Source: Gammaproteobacteria bacterium UBA5338
GTDB taxonomy: Bacteria; Pseudomonadota; Gammaproteobacteria; Pseudomonadales; UBA5862
Length of the DNA: 15,571 nt
Assembly (NCBI GenBank): GCA_002408105.1
Contig: DHQM01000153.1
Span: 5,035-20,605, forward strand
Direction: 5' to 3'
Shown here: positions 1 to 9,203 of the stretch, piece by piece
Numbering within the stretch: position 1 is the stretch's first letter
Layout: each line of letters starts with the position of its first letter
Made by a program: the position numbers and the translations under genes
The notes under the pieces: generated by a model
The model's input: the letters and a program-made list of their open reading frames with translations, nothing else
Told to the model about the DNA's origin: nothing
Databases searched by the model: none

Positions 1-657
1 GAACTCACCGATCCCGTGTTCTTTCCCCAGGGCTACCACGCGCACTTTTTTGATGCCTATGAAAAGGCCTGGGGCGGCGCCGCGATCTACGTGCGCAAAC
101 AGCCCAAAGCCGTGATGCGGGGCATTGGGCAAATGGAGGCCGATGCAATGGGTCGGTACATGCAGGCCGACTACGACCGCATCAGCGTGGTTTCCCTCGC
201 GATCCCCTCTGTGTTCGACGACTCGGACGAAGCGGTGGCCGCTGCGCCCGCGATGCGCCGTAAACTGCTGGCGCAATTGGGCAAGGTGCGCAACAAACGG
301 CGCGAATTCATCCTCTGCGGTGATTGGCAGGTGGCCCACCTGGACATCGATTCACTCAACTCTGCGGCTGGCGCCGACAACCGCTGCCTCGACCCGGCGC
401 TGCAAGACTGGATGGACGACCTGTTGGACGGGGCGGGCTATGCCGACGCGTTCCGCGAAATCGACATGGACCCGGACCACTACACTTGGTTTCCCGCCCA
501 GCCCGAGCGCCCCGAGCACCAGCGCGATGCCTGGCGGGTGGACTACCAGATCGTGACTTCAAGCCTGCGCCGGCGTGTGCGCAGCGCCTGGATCGCCGAG
601 GATGCGGTGTTCTCTGACCACCGTCCGTTGGTGGTCGAATACGACCTCGAGCTTTAA
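1..657 (+). CDS. Exonuclease III / Crc-like EEP-family protein, 5' truncated by window edge
   Basis: Partial gene: frame 1 is open from base 1 and ends with TAA at 655-657, giving 218 residues. Roughly 40 N-terminal residues, which would carry the first metal-binding Glu of the family, lie outside the window. It belongs to the endonuclease/exonuclease/phosphatase fold (AP endonuclease XthA and the RNA-binding regulator Crc). Visible landmarks are TDPVFFPQGYH near the start, GRYMQADYD, KRREFILCGDW, the WRVDYQ segment and the C-terminal FSDHRPLVVEYD. The usual catalytic GDxN is GDWQ here (codons 319-330), and the usual Tyr of the Y-x-P-S-G segment is Ala (SLAIPS, Ala codon 199-201). The SDH Asp and His (616-621) are kept. 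Pseudomonas Crc shares the GRY-QAD, KRRE and terminal YD-L features and also sits near rph. It could be a true exonuclease with an altered site or a Crc-type protein, so no gene symbol is assigned. Confidence 0.85.
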   Translation, partial: ELTDPVFFPQGYHAHFFDAYEKAWGGAAIYVRKQPKAVMRGIGQMEADAMGRYMQADYDRISVVSLAIPSVFDDSDEAVAAAPAMRRKLLAQLGKVRNKRREFILCGDWQVAHLDIDSLNSAAGADNRCLDPALQDWMDDLLDGAGYADAFREIDMDPDHYTWFPAQPERPEHQRDAWRVDYQIVTSSLRRRVRSAWIAEDAVFSDHRPLVVEYDLEL

Positions 658-666
658 TCCGCTTGG

Positions 667-1407
667 TTACCCTGCCTGGCTCGGGGCGTCGTCCTGCGCC
701 AGTGCGTCGCGTTGAGCGGCCACCAGAGAGGCAACCGCCCCCTCCGCCAAGTGGAGCATTTGGTCGAGTTCCTCTCGGTTGTAGGGCGCGCCTTCGGCAG
801 TGCCCTGCACTTCGATGAAACGACCGTCTTGTGCCATGACCACGTTCATGTCGGTTTCAGCGGTCGAGTCCTCTGCGTAGTCGAGGTCCAAGAGGGGCCG
901 GCCACCCACCACCCCCACGGAAACCGAAGCAACCAGAAAGCGCAGCGGGTCACCCGCGATCAGCCGGCGCCGCTGCAGGTAACGAATGGCATCCACCAGG
1001 GCCACACAGGCCCCGGTGATCGATGCGGTTCGCGTACCGCCATCGGCTTGGATCACGTCGCAATCCACCGTGATGGTGTGTTCACCCAGACCGCGCAGGT
1101 CCACCGCTGCCCGCAGCGATCTTCCGATCAGGCGCTGGATTTCTAAGGTGCGCCCACCTTGTTTTCCGCGCACCGCTTCGCGCGCATTGCGGCTTCCGGT
1201 CGCCCGGGGCAGCATGCCGTACTCTGCCGTCACCCAACCCTGTCCGCGTCCCCGCAAAAACCGGGGTACGCCGGTCTCCACACTCGCCGTGCAGATCACC
1301 TTGGTGCTGCCGAACTCCACCAATACCGCACCTTCGGCGTGCCGGGTGTAGTGGCGGGTAATCTGGACGGGACGCAACTCGTGCGCTTGGCGACCGCTGG
1401 CTCGCAT
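667..1407 (-). CDS. rph: Ribonuclease PH
   Basis: Phosphorolytic 3'-5' exoribonuclease that trims tRNA 3' ends, releasing nucleoside diphosphates; the family forms a cytosolic hexameric ring. The 246-residue protein begins [14 protein letters not shown], the typical RNase PH N-terminus, continues through [19 protein letters not shown] (about residues 52-70), the RNARE and [15 protein letters not shown] segment (73-100), and has the active-site stretch [17 protein letters not shown] at 116-132 with its conserved Asp residues. Length is close to the usual 238-245. The ATG at 1405-1407 has a GGAG ribosome site 5 bases upstream (minus strand, 1413-1416), which fixes the start. It is divergent from yicC, as in many gammaproteobacteria. 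No frameshift is seen, unlike the well-known rph defect of E. coli K-12. Confidence 0.97.
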   Translation of the reverse strand: MRASGRQAHELRPVQITRHYTRHAEGAVLVEFGSTKVICTASVETGVPRFLRGRGQGWVTAEYGMLPRATGSRNAREAVRGKQGGRTLEIQRLIGRSLRAAVDLRGLGEHTITVDCDVIQADGGTRTASITGACVALVDAIRYLQRRRLIAGDPLRFLVASVSVGVVGGRPLLDLDYAEDSTAETDMNVVMAQDGRFIEVQGTAEGAPYNREELDQMLHLAEGAVASLVAAQRDALAQDDAPSQAG

Positions 1408-1576
1408 ACAAACTCCAAAACAACCTGTGACTGACCCTGCGCAGTATACCTCCAGACCACTCGTCGGCTGCCGCCCACGCCGAGGTGTGGGTCACCTTGC
1501 AGTGGCCAGGGCACCTCCAGTACATTCGCCGGCTGATCGACGCCCAAACCACCGGCACCCAAGGCTCCCCGACTCC
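1408..1576. promoter_or_regulatory. Divergent rph/yicC promoter region
   Basis: This 169-base spacer must hold the starts for both rph (minus) and yicC (plus). On the plus strand, TTGCAG at 1497-1502 and TACATT at 1521-1526 are separated by 18 bases and form a plausible but weak sigma-70 promoter for yicC and the genes after it. On the minus strand, TATACT (complement of 1443-1448) is a good -10 for rph, but no convincing -35 lies upstream of it. An open frame crosses the spacer in phase with yicC; nothing in it resembles YicC, so it is treated as non-coding. Confidence 0.4.
1413..1416 (-). promoter_or_regulatory. Ribosome binding site of rph
   Basis: Minus-strand GGAG lies 5 bases before the rph ATG and supports the start at 1407. 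Confidence 0.6.
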
Positions 1577-3106
<1,530 letters not shown>

Positions 3107-3208
3107 CAAACGCAGGGCTTTGTTTTTGGTGCGATTTAACACCGGCCAGCGGGGCCAGTGTGGCGCCCTTAGAACTCAACCGCACATGCGATCAACACCA
3201 GTAAACGA

Positions 3209-3213
3209 GAGGA
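3209..3213 (+). promoter_or_regulatory. Ribosome binding site of rpoZ
   Basis: GAGGA lies 6 bases before the rpoZ ATG at 3220, a strong and well spaced Shine-Dalgarno sequence. This fits a highly expressed small RNA polymerase subunit and fixes the start. Confidence 0.7.
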
Positions 3214-3219
3214 AATCCA

Positions 3220-3465
3220 ATGGCACGCGTGACCGTTGAAGACTGCTTGGACCACGTAGACAACCGCTTTTCGCTGGTGATGCTGGCGGCCAAGCGCGCC
3301 CGACAGCTCGCCGTGAAGGGCAAGGAGCCTTTGGTGGACTGGGAGAACGACAAGCCGACCGTGGTGGCCCTGCGCGAGATCGCCGAAGGCCTCATCGACA
3401 AGGACAAAGTCGACGCGGAAGACAAGCCGACGGCAGACATGTTCACGGAAGACCTGCTCGTGTAA
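3220..3465 (+). CDS. rpoZ: DNA-directed RNA polymerase omega subunit
   Basis: Small RNA polymerase subunit that binds the beta' subunit, helps its assembly, and forms part of one ppGpp binding site in proteobacterial polymerase. The 81 residues start [20 protein letters not shown], the standard omega N-terminus, followed by [10 protein letters not shown] and the [19 protein letters not shown] segment typical of the family. E. coli omega has 91 residues, so the variable acidic tail is about ten residues shorter here. It stands between gmk and spoT, the usual place. The stop codon overlaps an ATG (TAATG at 3463-3467) that opens a very short frame running into the spoT start. Confidence 0.97.
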   Translation: MARVTVEDCLDHVDNRFSLVMLAAKRARQLAVKGKEPLVDWENDKPTVVALREIAEGLIDKDKVDAEDKPTADMFTEDLLV

Positions 3466-3503
3466 TGGCCCAGCGGAGATGTAGCCCCCAAAATCATGGC
3501 TGA
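3465..3503 (+). other. Possible 12-codon coupling ORF between rpoZ and spoT
   Basis: An ATG overlapping the rpoZ stop (TAATG) opens a 12-codon frame, [12 protein letters not shown], ending in TGA at 3501-3503, just past the spoT ATG at 3496. Ribosomes finishing rpoZ could restart here and terminate on top of the spoT start. The spoT start has no close ribosome site (GGAG lies 17 bases away at 3475-3478), so coupling is conceivable. This is inference only; so short a frame can easily occur by chance. Confidence 0.2.
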
Positions 3504-5736
3504 GCAGGCGCTCGAAACCTCAACGTCCCCCGCGGACCCTGCCAGAGTCGACAGCAATCTGCCGGCTTTTCAGCAGCTGCGTGCCCTCACCAGCACGTAT
3601 TTGGATTCCCCCCAGCTCGACACCATCACCCGGGCGTTTCATTTTGCAGCCAATGCCCATGCGGAGCAGATCCGCAAGAGCGGCGAACCCTACATCACCC
3701 ACCCGGTGGCCGCGGCCTGCATCCTCGCCGAAATGCACATGGACCACCACACCGTGGTCGCCGCGCTGCTGCACGATGTCATCGAGGACACCTGCGCGAG
3801 CAAAGAGGAGTTGCGTCATGAGTTCGGGAATGAGGTCGCCGAACTGGTCGACGGGGTCAGCAAGCTCACACAAATCCAGTTCGCTTCTCGGGCCGAAGCC
3901 CAAGCCGAAAACTTTCTGAAAATGACCATGGCCATGGCCCGGGACATCCGGGTCATTCTCGTCAAACTGGCCGACCGCCTCCACAACATGCGCACCCTGG
4001 GGGTACTGCAACCGGAAAAGCGCCGCCGCATCGCCCGAGAGACCCTCGAAATCTACGCACCCATCGCCAACCGCCTCGGCATGCGCAGTCTGTGCGTGGA
4101 GCTGGAAGAGCTCGGCTTTCATGCCCTGCATCCGATGCGCGCTCGGCGCATCCGCGCGGCGATCGAGGCCGCCAAGGGCGGGCGACACGAAGCCCTCGGC
4201 GGCGTGGTTCGCGCGATTGAAGCACGCCTGGAGCAAGAACAGATTGCCGCCAAAGTGATTGGCCGCGAAAAGCGCCCGTACAGCGTCTACCAAAAAATGC
4301 GCCTCCAGAGAAAACCGTTCCACGAGATCATGGACCTCGTGGGGGTGCGGATCCTGGTCGATGGGGTCGACACCTGTTACCGCGTGCTCGGGGTGCTGCA
4401 TAACCTGTACAAGCCGATTCCTGGCAGATTCAAAGACTACATAGCCATTCCCAAAGTAAACGGCTACCAATCCCTACACACAACGCTGATCGCAACCCAG
4501 GGCATGCCCGTCGAATTGCAAATGCGCACCCACCAGATGGACGCAATGGCACGACACGGCATCGCGGCCCATTGGCTGTACAAAGCCAATCCCGAGCTCG
4601 CCCACCGCAACGCAACACGCACGCAGGCCTGGGTGGAAGGGCTTCTCGAGATTCAGCAAACCGCGGGCGACTCACTGGAGTTCATTGAAAACGTCAAGCT
4701 CGACCTGTTTCCGGACGAAGTGTACGTGTTCACACCCAAGGGCGAGATCTTGGAGTTGCCCAAGGGGGCCACGGCCGTGGACTTCGCCTACGCAGTCCAC
4801 ACCGACGTCGGCAACACCTGCGTCGCCTGTAGAATCAACGGCCGCTTGGCCCCCCTGAGCGAACCGCTCCAAAGCGGGCAGTCGGTGAAAATCATCACCG
4901 CACCCGGGGCAAAACCCAACATCGCCTGGCTCAACTACGCGGTGTCTGCCAAGGCCCGCACCAGCATCCGGCATTACCTCAAGCACCAGCGGAAATCGGA
5001 GTCGGTTGCGCTCGGCCGCAAACTATTGGACAAGTCCTTGCTGGCCTTGGGACTGGGTTCGCAAGACATTCCCGAGGCCCGCATCGTCGCGTTGCTCACC
5101 GAGTACCAACTGCCCGATTTCGACGCTTTGCTGGGGGAGATTGGCCTCGGCAACCGCATGGCCCACATCATTGCTCACCGACTGCAGCCGGTGGACGCTT
5201 CAGCGCACGGGATTGGGGTTGGTCAAGGCACACCGGGGCTGGATACGCCTCTGGCGATCAGCGGCACCGAGGGCCTGCTGCTCAACTATGCACGTTGCTG
5301 CTACCCGATCCCGGGAGATGCGGTGGTCGGTCACCTCAGCAGCGGTCGAGGCATCACGGTCCACCTTGAAGGCTGCCGCAACGTGGTCGGCCTGCTCAGT
5401 GATCCGGACCGCTGTATTGCACTGCGTTGGGACAACGCCCTCAACCAGGATTTCGTCGGCGCTCTGAGGGTCGAAATGGAAAACAAGCGCGGCATGTTGG
5501 CCACCGTGGCCACTGCCGTTGCGGCGTCGCAGGGCAACATCGAGAAAATCAATACGGCAGACCGCGATGGCCGCCTCACCATCCTGACCCTGGAAGTCAG
5601 TGTCCACGACCGGCAACACATGGCCCGCATCCTACGCCGGCTCCGCGCCATCCCCGAGGTCAGCCGAGTGCACCGCATCAAAAACAGTGCCCACCGGCGC
5701 AGCGAACAGAACGAACAGGACCCCCCCTTACGATGA
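3496..5736 (+). CDS. spoT: Bifunctional (p)ppGpp synthetase/hydrolase (RelA/SpoT family)
   Basis: Makes and degrades the alarmone (p)ppGpp. Domains in order: HD hydrolase with the intact HDVIEDT motif at residues 93-99; synthetase at about 250-380 with KRPYSVYQKM, the G-loop R-F-K-D at 311-314 and NGYQSLHTTL; TGS at about 407-467 (DEVYVFTPKGEILELPKGAT); the zinc-finger/conserved-cysteine region with YARCCYPIPGD (Cys 601 and 602); and a C-terminal ACT domain from about 652. The RxKD motif is the form seen in bifunctional enzymes, whereas synthetase-only RelA has ExDD. With both catalytic motifs intact this should be bifunctional. The 746 residues exceed E. coli SpoT (702), partly through an N-terminal extension of about 24 residues before the ITRAFHFAANAHAEQIRKSG region; no later ATG could give the shorter form. 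Its stop overlaps the ridA ATG. Confidence 0.97.
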   Translation: MAEQALETSTSPADPARVDSNLPAFQQLRALTSTYLDSPQLDTITRAFHFAANAHAEQIRKSGEPYITHPVAAACILAEMHMDHHTVVAALLHDVIEDTCASKEELRHEFGNEVAELVDGVSKLTQIQFASRAEAQAENFLKMTMAMARDIRVILVKLADRLHNMRTLGVLQPEKRRRIARETLEIYAPIANRLGMRSLCVELEELGFHALHPMRARRIRAAIEAAKGGRHEALGGVVRAIEARLEQEQIAAKVIGREKRPYSVYQKMRLQRKPFHEIMDLVGVRILVDGVDTCYRVLGVLHNLYKPIPGRFKDYIAIPKVNGYQSLHTTLIATQGMPVELQMRTHQMDAMARHGIAAHWLYKANPELAHRNATRTQAWVEGLLEIQQTAGDSLEFIENVKLDLFPDEVYVFTPKGEILELPKGATAVDFAYAVHTDVGNTCVACRINGRLAPLSEPLQSGQSVKIITAPGAKPNIAWLNYAVSAKARTSIRHYLKHQRKSESVALGRKLLDKSLLALGLGSQDIPEARIVALLTEYQLPDFDALLGEIGLGNRMAHIIAHRLQPVDASAHGIGVGQGTPGLDTPLAISGTEGLLLNYARCCYPIPGDAVVGHLSSGRGITVHLEGCRNVVGLLSDPDRCIALRWDNALNQDFVGALRVEMENKRGMLATVATAVAASQGNIEKINTADRDGRLTILTLEVSVHDRQHMARILRRLRAIPEVSRVHRIKNSAHRRSEQNEQDPPLR

Positions 5737-6116
5737 GCGACCGCACCCCCATTCAGACCGACCAAGCGCCGGCGGCGATCGGCACCTACTCGCAGGCCGT
5801 ACAAGTGGGGGGGTTGGTGTTCCTCTCCGGCCAGATCGCGCTCCGCCCCGACTCCATGGCCCTTGAACAATCCAGTGTTGAGGCCGAAGTGCGCCAGGTG
5901 TTCGCCAACCTGCAGGCAGTGGCGGAAGCAGCCGGGGGTTCGCTTCAATCGGCAGTGAAGTTGACCCTGTACCTCACCGACCTCAACCACTTCGCTACCG
6001 TCAACGAGGTGATGGAGAGCCTATTCCAAGCACCATATCCAGCCCGCGCGGCGGTGGGCGTCGCCTCACTGCCCAAGGGCGCGCGGGTGGAAGCCGATGC
6101 GATCCTGTCACTCTGA
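5733..6116 (+). CDS. ridA: RidA family enamine/imine deaminase
   Basis: Hydrolyses reactive 2-aminoacrylate and related imines released by PLP enzymes such as threonine dehydratase, protecting other PLP enzymes; cytosolic trimer in the family. The 127 residues carry the YjgF/RidA signature: GTYSQAV (17-23), FLSGQI (30-35), VRQVFANLQAV and the diagnostic PARAAVGVASLPKGARVE segment. Arg105 and Glu120 fall at the same numbers as the active-site residues of E. coli RidA, so activity is expected. The ATG lies inside the spoT stop (ATGA, 5733-5736), which fixes the start and implies co-translation. The upstream part of the open frame is a spoT shadow. Its 3' end overlaps the convergent SDR gene by 9 bases. 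A ridA copy after spoT is, from memory, also seen in Pseudomonas. Confidence 0.95.
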   Translation: MSDRTPIQTDQAPAAIGTYSQAVQVGGLVFLSGQIALRPDSMALEQSSVEAEVRQVFANLQAVAEAAGGSLQSAVKLTLYLTDLNHFATVNEVMESLFQAPYPARAAVGVASLPKGARVEADAILSL

Positions 6117-6998
6117 CGGAGCGCTTTGCCCACCGGACGCAAGCAAGGCGGCATAGCCCTCACGATAGCTCGGGTACAGGGGCGCAAAACCAAGATTCCG
6201 AATGCGCTGATTCGTGCAGCGCTTGCTGCCCACCCGGGAGGCATCCGCCTGCATCTTCACTGGGCCCTGTGCCCCAAGCAGCGCAGCAAGGTGGGCTTCA
6301 ACCTCGTGGAGTGGCGCGGGGGTATCGTCCACACCGATGTAGAGGTCATCCAGCGCCACGCCACCCGCAACAGCCTGCACCAGATGCTGCAGCAGCCGTG
6401 CCGCGTCGTCGATGTGGATGCGGTTGCTGTATTTGGGTGGTTCCGGCGGGGTGCGTTGACCGCTCCGCACCCGCTCGATGAGCCGTGTACGACCCGGCCC
6501 GTACAGGCCGGCAAAGCGCACCCGGGTGGTGGCAAAGGGTGCCTGTTCCCAGACCGACTCTGCCTGCAGCAGCGCGCGCCCGGAAAATCCCTCCGGGGCT
6601 GTGGCGCTCGTTTCATCCACCCACTCCCCGTCACGCTGGCCATACACGCTGGTGCTGGAGACAAATCCAGCCCAATGCGGAACAATGCCGCGCTCGGCGC
6701 AGGCAGCGAGCAGGTGTTCGCTGCCCTGGACGTACAGGCTTTGGTAAGCTGCGGCATCGAACCGATCAGCGGCTGCAGCAAACACCAAGTACTCAATGCA
6801 CTCGGGCAGGTTGTCGATCAACTGGCGGGGTGAGCCCAGGTCCGCGCCAACCGGGGTGATTCCATCGGCAATTCGCGCCGAGCTGCGCCGCAGCCCCCAC
6901 ACCTCGAAACCCGCTCGCACCAAGCGCGTGCCGAGCCGATTTCCCAGGTCACCACAACCAGCGATCAGTACCCGGCCTCGGTTCGAGTCTGCGGCCAT
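6108..6998 (-). CDS. Atypical SDR-family NAD(P)-dependent epimerase/oxidoreductase (YeeZ-like)
   Basis: Rossmann-fold protein of the extended/atypical short-chain dehydrogenase type. From the start used here (296 residues) the N-terminus reads RVLIAGCGDLGNRLG, a dinucleotide-binding loop at about residues 14-19. GFVSSTSVYGQRDGEWVDE (111-129) holds the Ser and Tyr119 of the SDR active site, but the Lys four residues after the Tyr is replaced by Asp123, as in atypical YeeZ-type members. Later landmarks are the RFAGLYGPGR segment and RIHIDDAARLL. The ATG at 6998 has AGGAA 8 bases upstream; an ATG at 7013 is also possible, with a G-rich site close to it. The gene opposes its neighbours, sharing 9 bases with ridA and facing recG across 26 bases. 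Substrate unknown. Confidence 0.85.
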   Translation of the reverse strand: MAADSNRGRVLIAGCGDLGNRLGTRLVRAGFEVWGLRRSSARIADGITPVGADLGSPRQLIDNLPECIEYLVFAAAADRFDAAAYQSLYVQGSEHLLAACAERGIVPHWAGFVSSTSVYGQRDGEWVDETSATAPEGFSGRALLQAESVWEQAPFATTRVRFAGLYGPGRTRLIERVRSGQRTPPEPPKYSNRIHIDDAARLLQHLVQAVAGGVALDDLYIGVDDTPAPLHEVEAHLAALLGAQGPVKMQADASRVGSKRCTNQRIRNLGFAPLYPSYREGYAALLASGGQSAPSE

Positions 6999-7005
6999 CT
7001 CAACG

Positions 7006-7010
7006 TTCCT
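7006..7010 (-). promoter_or_regulatory. Ribosome binding site deciding the SDR start
   Basis: Minus-strand AGGAA sits 8 bases before the ATG at 6998 and favours that start over the ATG at 7013. Confidence 0.5.
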
Positions 7011-7024
7011 CATGTCCCCTGTCC

Positions 7025-9106
7025 ATGCAAAGTAACACACCGCCGACAAGCTCGGATTCACCGAGGCGGCCCCTGACCACACTGCATGGACTGGGCGCCC
7101 AAACCGCCGACAAGCTCGCTCGGTTGGGACTGCATACCGTACAAGACCTGCTGTTTCACCTGCCCACACGCTACGAAGACCGCACCCGGTTCATTGCGCT
7201 CGGGTCGCTCCAGGCCGGTCAGCGCGCGCTGGTTACCGGACGACTCGTGGCCTGTGATCAGGTACAGGGCCGGCGCCGCACACTCGTGTGCCGCATCGAA
7301 GACGGAACCGGCCATCTGTGGCTGCGCTGGTTCCACTTCTCGGCCCACCTGCAGCGGCGCCTTGCACCCGGTTGTCAGCTGATCGCATTCGGCGAAGTGC
7401 GCTCTGGACCCGGCGGCCTGGAACTGGTCCACCCAGACCACGAGCTGGTGCCACCCGGGACCACCCCAACCCCACAAGAACGGCTGACGCCGGTCTATCC
7501 AATCACCGAGGGTGTATCACAACAGCGCCTGCGAACCTGGGTCGATGCAGCGCTTGAGAGCGCCTTGCAGACCGCGTCCTTGCCCGACCCCATCGGCGAT
7601 CATCCGCTGGCCCGCGCCATGTCACTTGCTGAGGCTTTGCGTTGTCTGCACCACCCAACGACCACACGCAGGGCCGACCTGGAGCAGGCCCGGCAGCGAC
7701 TGGCCCTGGAAGAGCTGTGCGCGCACCACCTCGGGATGCTCCAGGCGCGCCGCGCCCGCCGCACGCAACGCGCACCAGTCCTGTCCCCCGCCGTGAACCT
7801 GCGCCGCCAGTTTCTTGACCGGGTGCACTTGCACCCGACCGGTGCCCAACGCCGGGCAATGGAAGAGATCAGCGCGGACCTCGCGCGGCCCCAGCCGATG
7901 CACCGCCTGCTGCAGGGGGATGTCGGTTCGGGAAAAACCCTGGTCGCGGCCTTGGCGGCCCTGCAGGTGGTGAGCAACCGCCATCAGGTGGCGGTGATGG
8001 CGCCAACCGAGCTGCTTGCCGAGCAGCACCACCAAACGTTTGCCGCCTGGCTCGGCCCCTTGGGCTTTCGCGTCGAGCTGCTCACTGGCAGCCAGTCCAG
8101 GGCATGTCGTCAACAAACCTACGCCGACACAGCCAGTGGAGCGATCGACCTGCTGGTCGGCACCCACGCGTTGGTGCAAGACCCGGTGGAGTTTGCAGCC
8201 CTTGGTTTGACGGTTGTGGACGAGCAGCACCGATTTGGTGTGCGCCAGCGCTTGCGCCTGACGGAAAAGGGCACCTCCGCTGGCCTGCCGCACCAGCTGG
8301 TGCTGACGGCCACACCCATCCCGCGGACATTGGCGATGAGCTGGTACGCCGATCTGGACCTTTCGGTCATCGACGAGCTGCCGCCCGGCAGACAGCCTGT
8401 CACCACCCGCGTGCTCAGCAATGCGCGGCGTGACCAAGTGGTTGGGCGGGTGGCCGAGGCCCTGCGCGCCGGACGTCAGGCGTACTGGGTCTGTACCCTA
8501 ATCGAGGCCTCAGAGACCTTGACTGCGCAGGCCGCAGAGACCACAGCGGAAGATTTGAAAGCGTGCATTCCAGAAGCGCGCATTGGGCTCTTGCACGGCC
8601 GGCTGGACGAGCGGAACAAACAACAGGTGATGGCGGCGTTCAAGGCCGGGGACCTGCAACTGCTGGTGGCCACCACCGTGATCGAGGTGGGTGTGGACGT
8701 ACCGAACGCCAGCCTCATGGTGATCGAAAATCCCGAACGATTGGGTCTTGCCCAGCTGCACCAGTTGCGCGGCCGGGTTGGGCGTGGTGCCGCGCAGAGT
8801 CACTGCCTGTTGCTGTACCACCCGCCCCTCAGCGCCCTCGGCAAGGCCCGCCTCCAGGTCATTCGCGACCACCAGGATGGCTTTCTGATCGCCGAAGAGG
8901 ACCTGCGACTGCGTGGGCCCGGCGAGTTGCTTGGCGACCGTCAAACGGGTCTTGCCCAGCTGCGGGTGGCGGACCTCCAAGGCGACCGCGAACTGTTGCC
9001 CACAGCGCGGGACCTCGCCGCGCAGTTGGTCGAACACCGCCCAGCGGCGGTTCACTGCCTCATTGACCGCTGGCTCGGTGGGCGCACTGAGCTGGTGCAT
9101 GCGTAG
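7025..9106 (+). CDS. recG: ATP-dependent DNA helicase RecG
   Basis: Double-stranded DNA translocase that remodels stalled replication forks, Holliday junctions and R- or D-loops. The 693 residues equal the E. coli RecG length. The N-terminal wedge domain contains LTTLHGLGAQTADKLARLG and HTVQDLLFHLPTRYEDRT, close to the family consensus, with an OB-type fold after it. The superfamily 2 helicase part has Walker A GDVGSGKT at 298-305, APTELLAEQH, the DEQH box at 399-402 followed by RFGVRQR, and TATPIPRTLAMSWYADLD. In the second lobe are LLHGRLDE, TTVIEVGVDVPNAS and the motif VI-like LRGRVGRG. The C-terminal region LLGDRQTGL is also conserved. No ribosome site is evident before the ATG at 7025; the start is 26 bases from the divergent SDR gene. 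It follows the spoT-ridA group, although trmH, present there in E. coli, is absent. Confidence 0.97.
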   Translation: MQSNTPPTSSDSPRRPLTTLHGLGAQTADKLARLGLHTVQDLLFHLPTRYEDRTRFIALGSLQAGQRALVTGRLVACDQVQGRRRTLVCRIEDGTGHLWLRWFHFSAHLQRRLAPGCQLIAFGEVRSGPGGLELVHPDHELVPPGTTPTPQERLTPVYPITEGVSQQRLRTWVDAALESALQTASLPDPIGDHPLARAMSLAEALRCLHHPTTTRRADLEQARQRLALEELCAHHLGMLQARRARRTQRAPVLSPAVNLRRQFLDRVHLHPTGAQRRAMEEISADLARPQPMHRLLQGDVGSGKTLVAALAALQVVSNRHQVAVMAPTELLAEQHHQTFAAWLGPLGFRVELLTGSQSRACRQQTYADTASGAIDLLVGTHALVQDPVEFAALGLTVVDEQHRFGVRQRLRLTEKGTSAGLPHQLVLTATPIPRTLAMSWYADLDLSVIDELPPGRQPVTTRVLSNARRDQVVGRVAEALRAGRQAYWVCTLIEASETLTAQAAETTAEDLKACIPEARIGLLHGRLDERNKQQVMAAFKAGDLQLLVATTVIEVGVDVPNASLMVIENPERLGLAQLHQLRGRVGRGAAQSHCLLLYHPPLSALGKARLQVIRDHQDGFLIAEEDLRLRGPGELLGDRQTGLAQLRVADLQGDRELLPTARDLAAQLVEHRPAAVHCLIDRWLGGRTELVHA

Positions 9107-9163
9107 GCCACCAACCCGATCCCAGCAACGCACCGCCACGCGCTGAGTTGATCCGAGTTCTTC

Positions 9164-9178
9164 TACACTTGAGGTGTA
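9164..9178. promoter_or_regulatory. Palindrome TACAC-N5-GTGTA upstream of the HDOD gene
   Basis: Perfect 5-base arms TACAC (9164-9168) and GTGTA (9174-9178) flank TTGAG, 25 bases before the HDOD start. The left arm also forms TACACT, a fair -10 hexamer, but the only TTGATC nearby (9148-9153) is just 10 bases away, so a standard promoter is not well supported. It could be an operator or chance. Confidence 0.3.
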
Positions 9179-9193
9179 CAACCGGTGAATAGC

Positions 9194-9197
9194 GAGG
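9194..9197 (+). promoter_or_regulatory. Ribosome binding site supporting the GTG start of the HDOD gene
   Basis: GAGG lies 6 bases before the GTG at 9204, which makes this non-ATG codon the most likely start. Confidence 0.55.
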
Positions 9198-9203
9198 CCT
9201 ACC

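Noticed and set aside
1427..1576. Fifty-codon N-terminal extension of YicC
   Set aside because: Unlike any YicC N-terminus, covers the divergent promoter region, and the ATG at 1577 gives the exact family start and length.
3110..3160. Possible attenuator or riboswitch in the rpoZ leader
   Set aside because: There is a T-rich run and a GGTG/CACC short repeat, but the stem is only 4 bases and not followed by the T-run; no known riboswitch pattern is recognised.
3520..4470. Long minus-strand open frame opposite spoT (316 codons)
   Set aside because: Antisense to conserved spoT domains, with no family signature.
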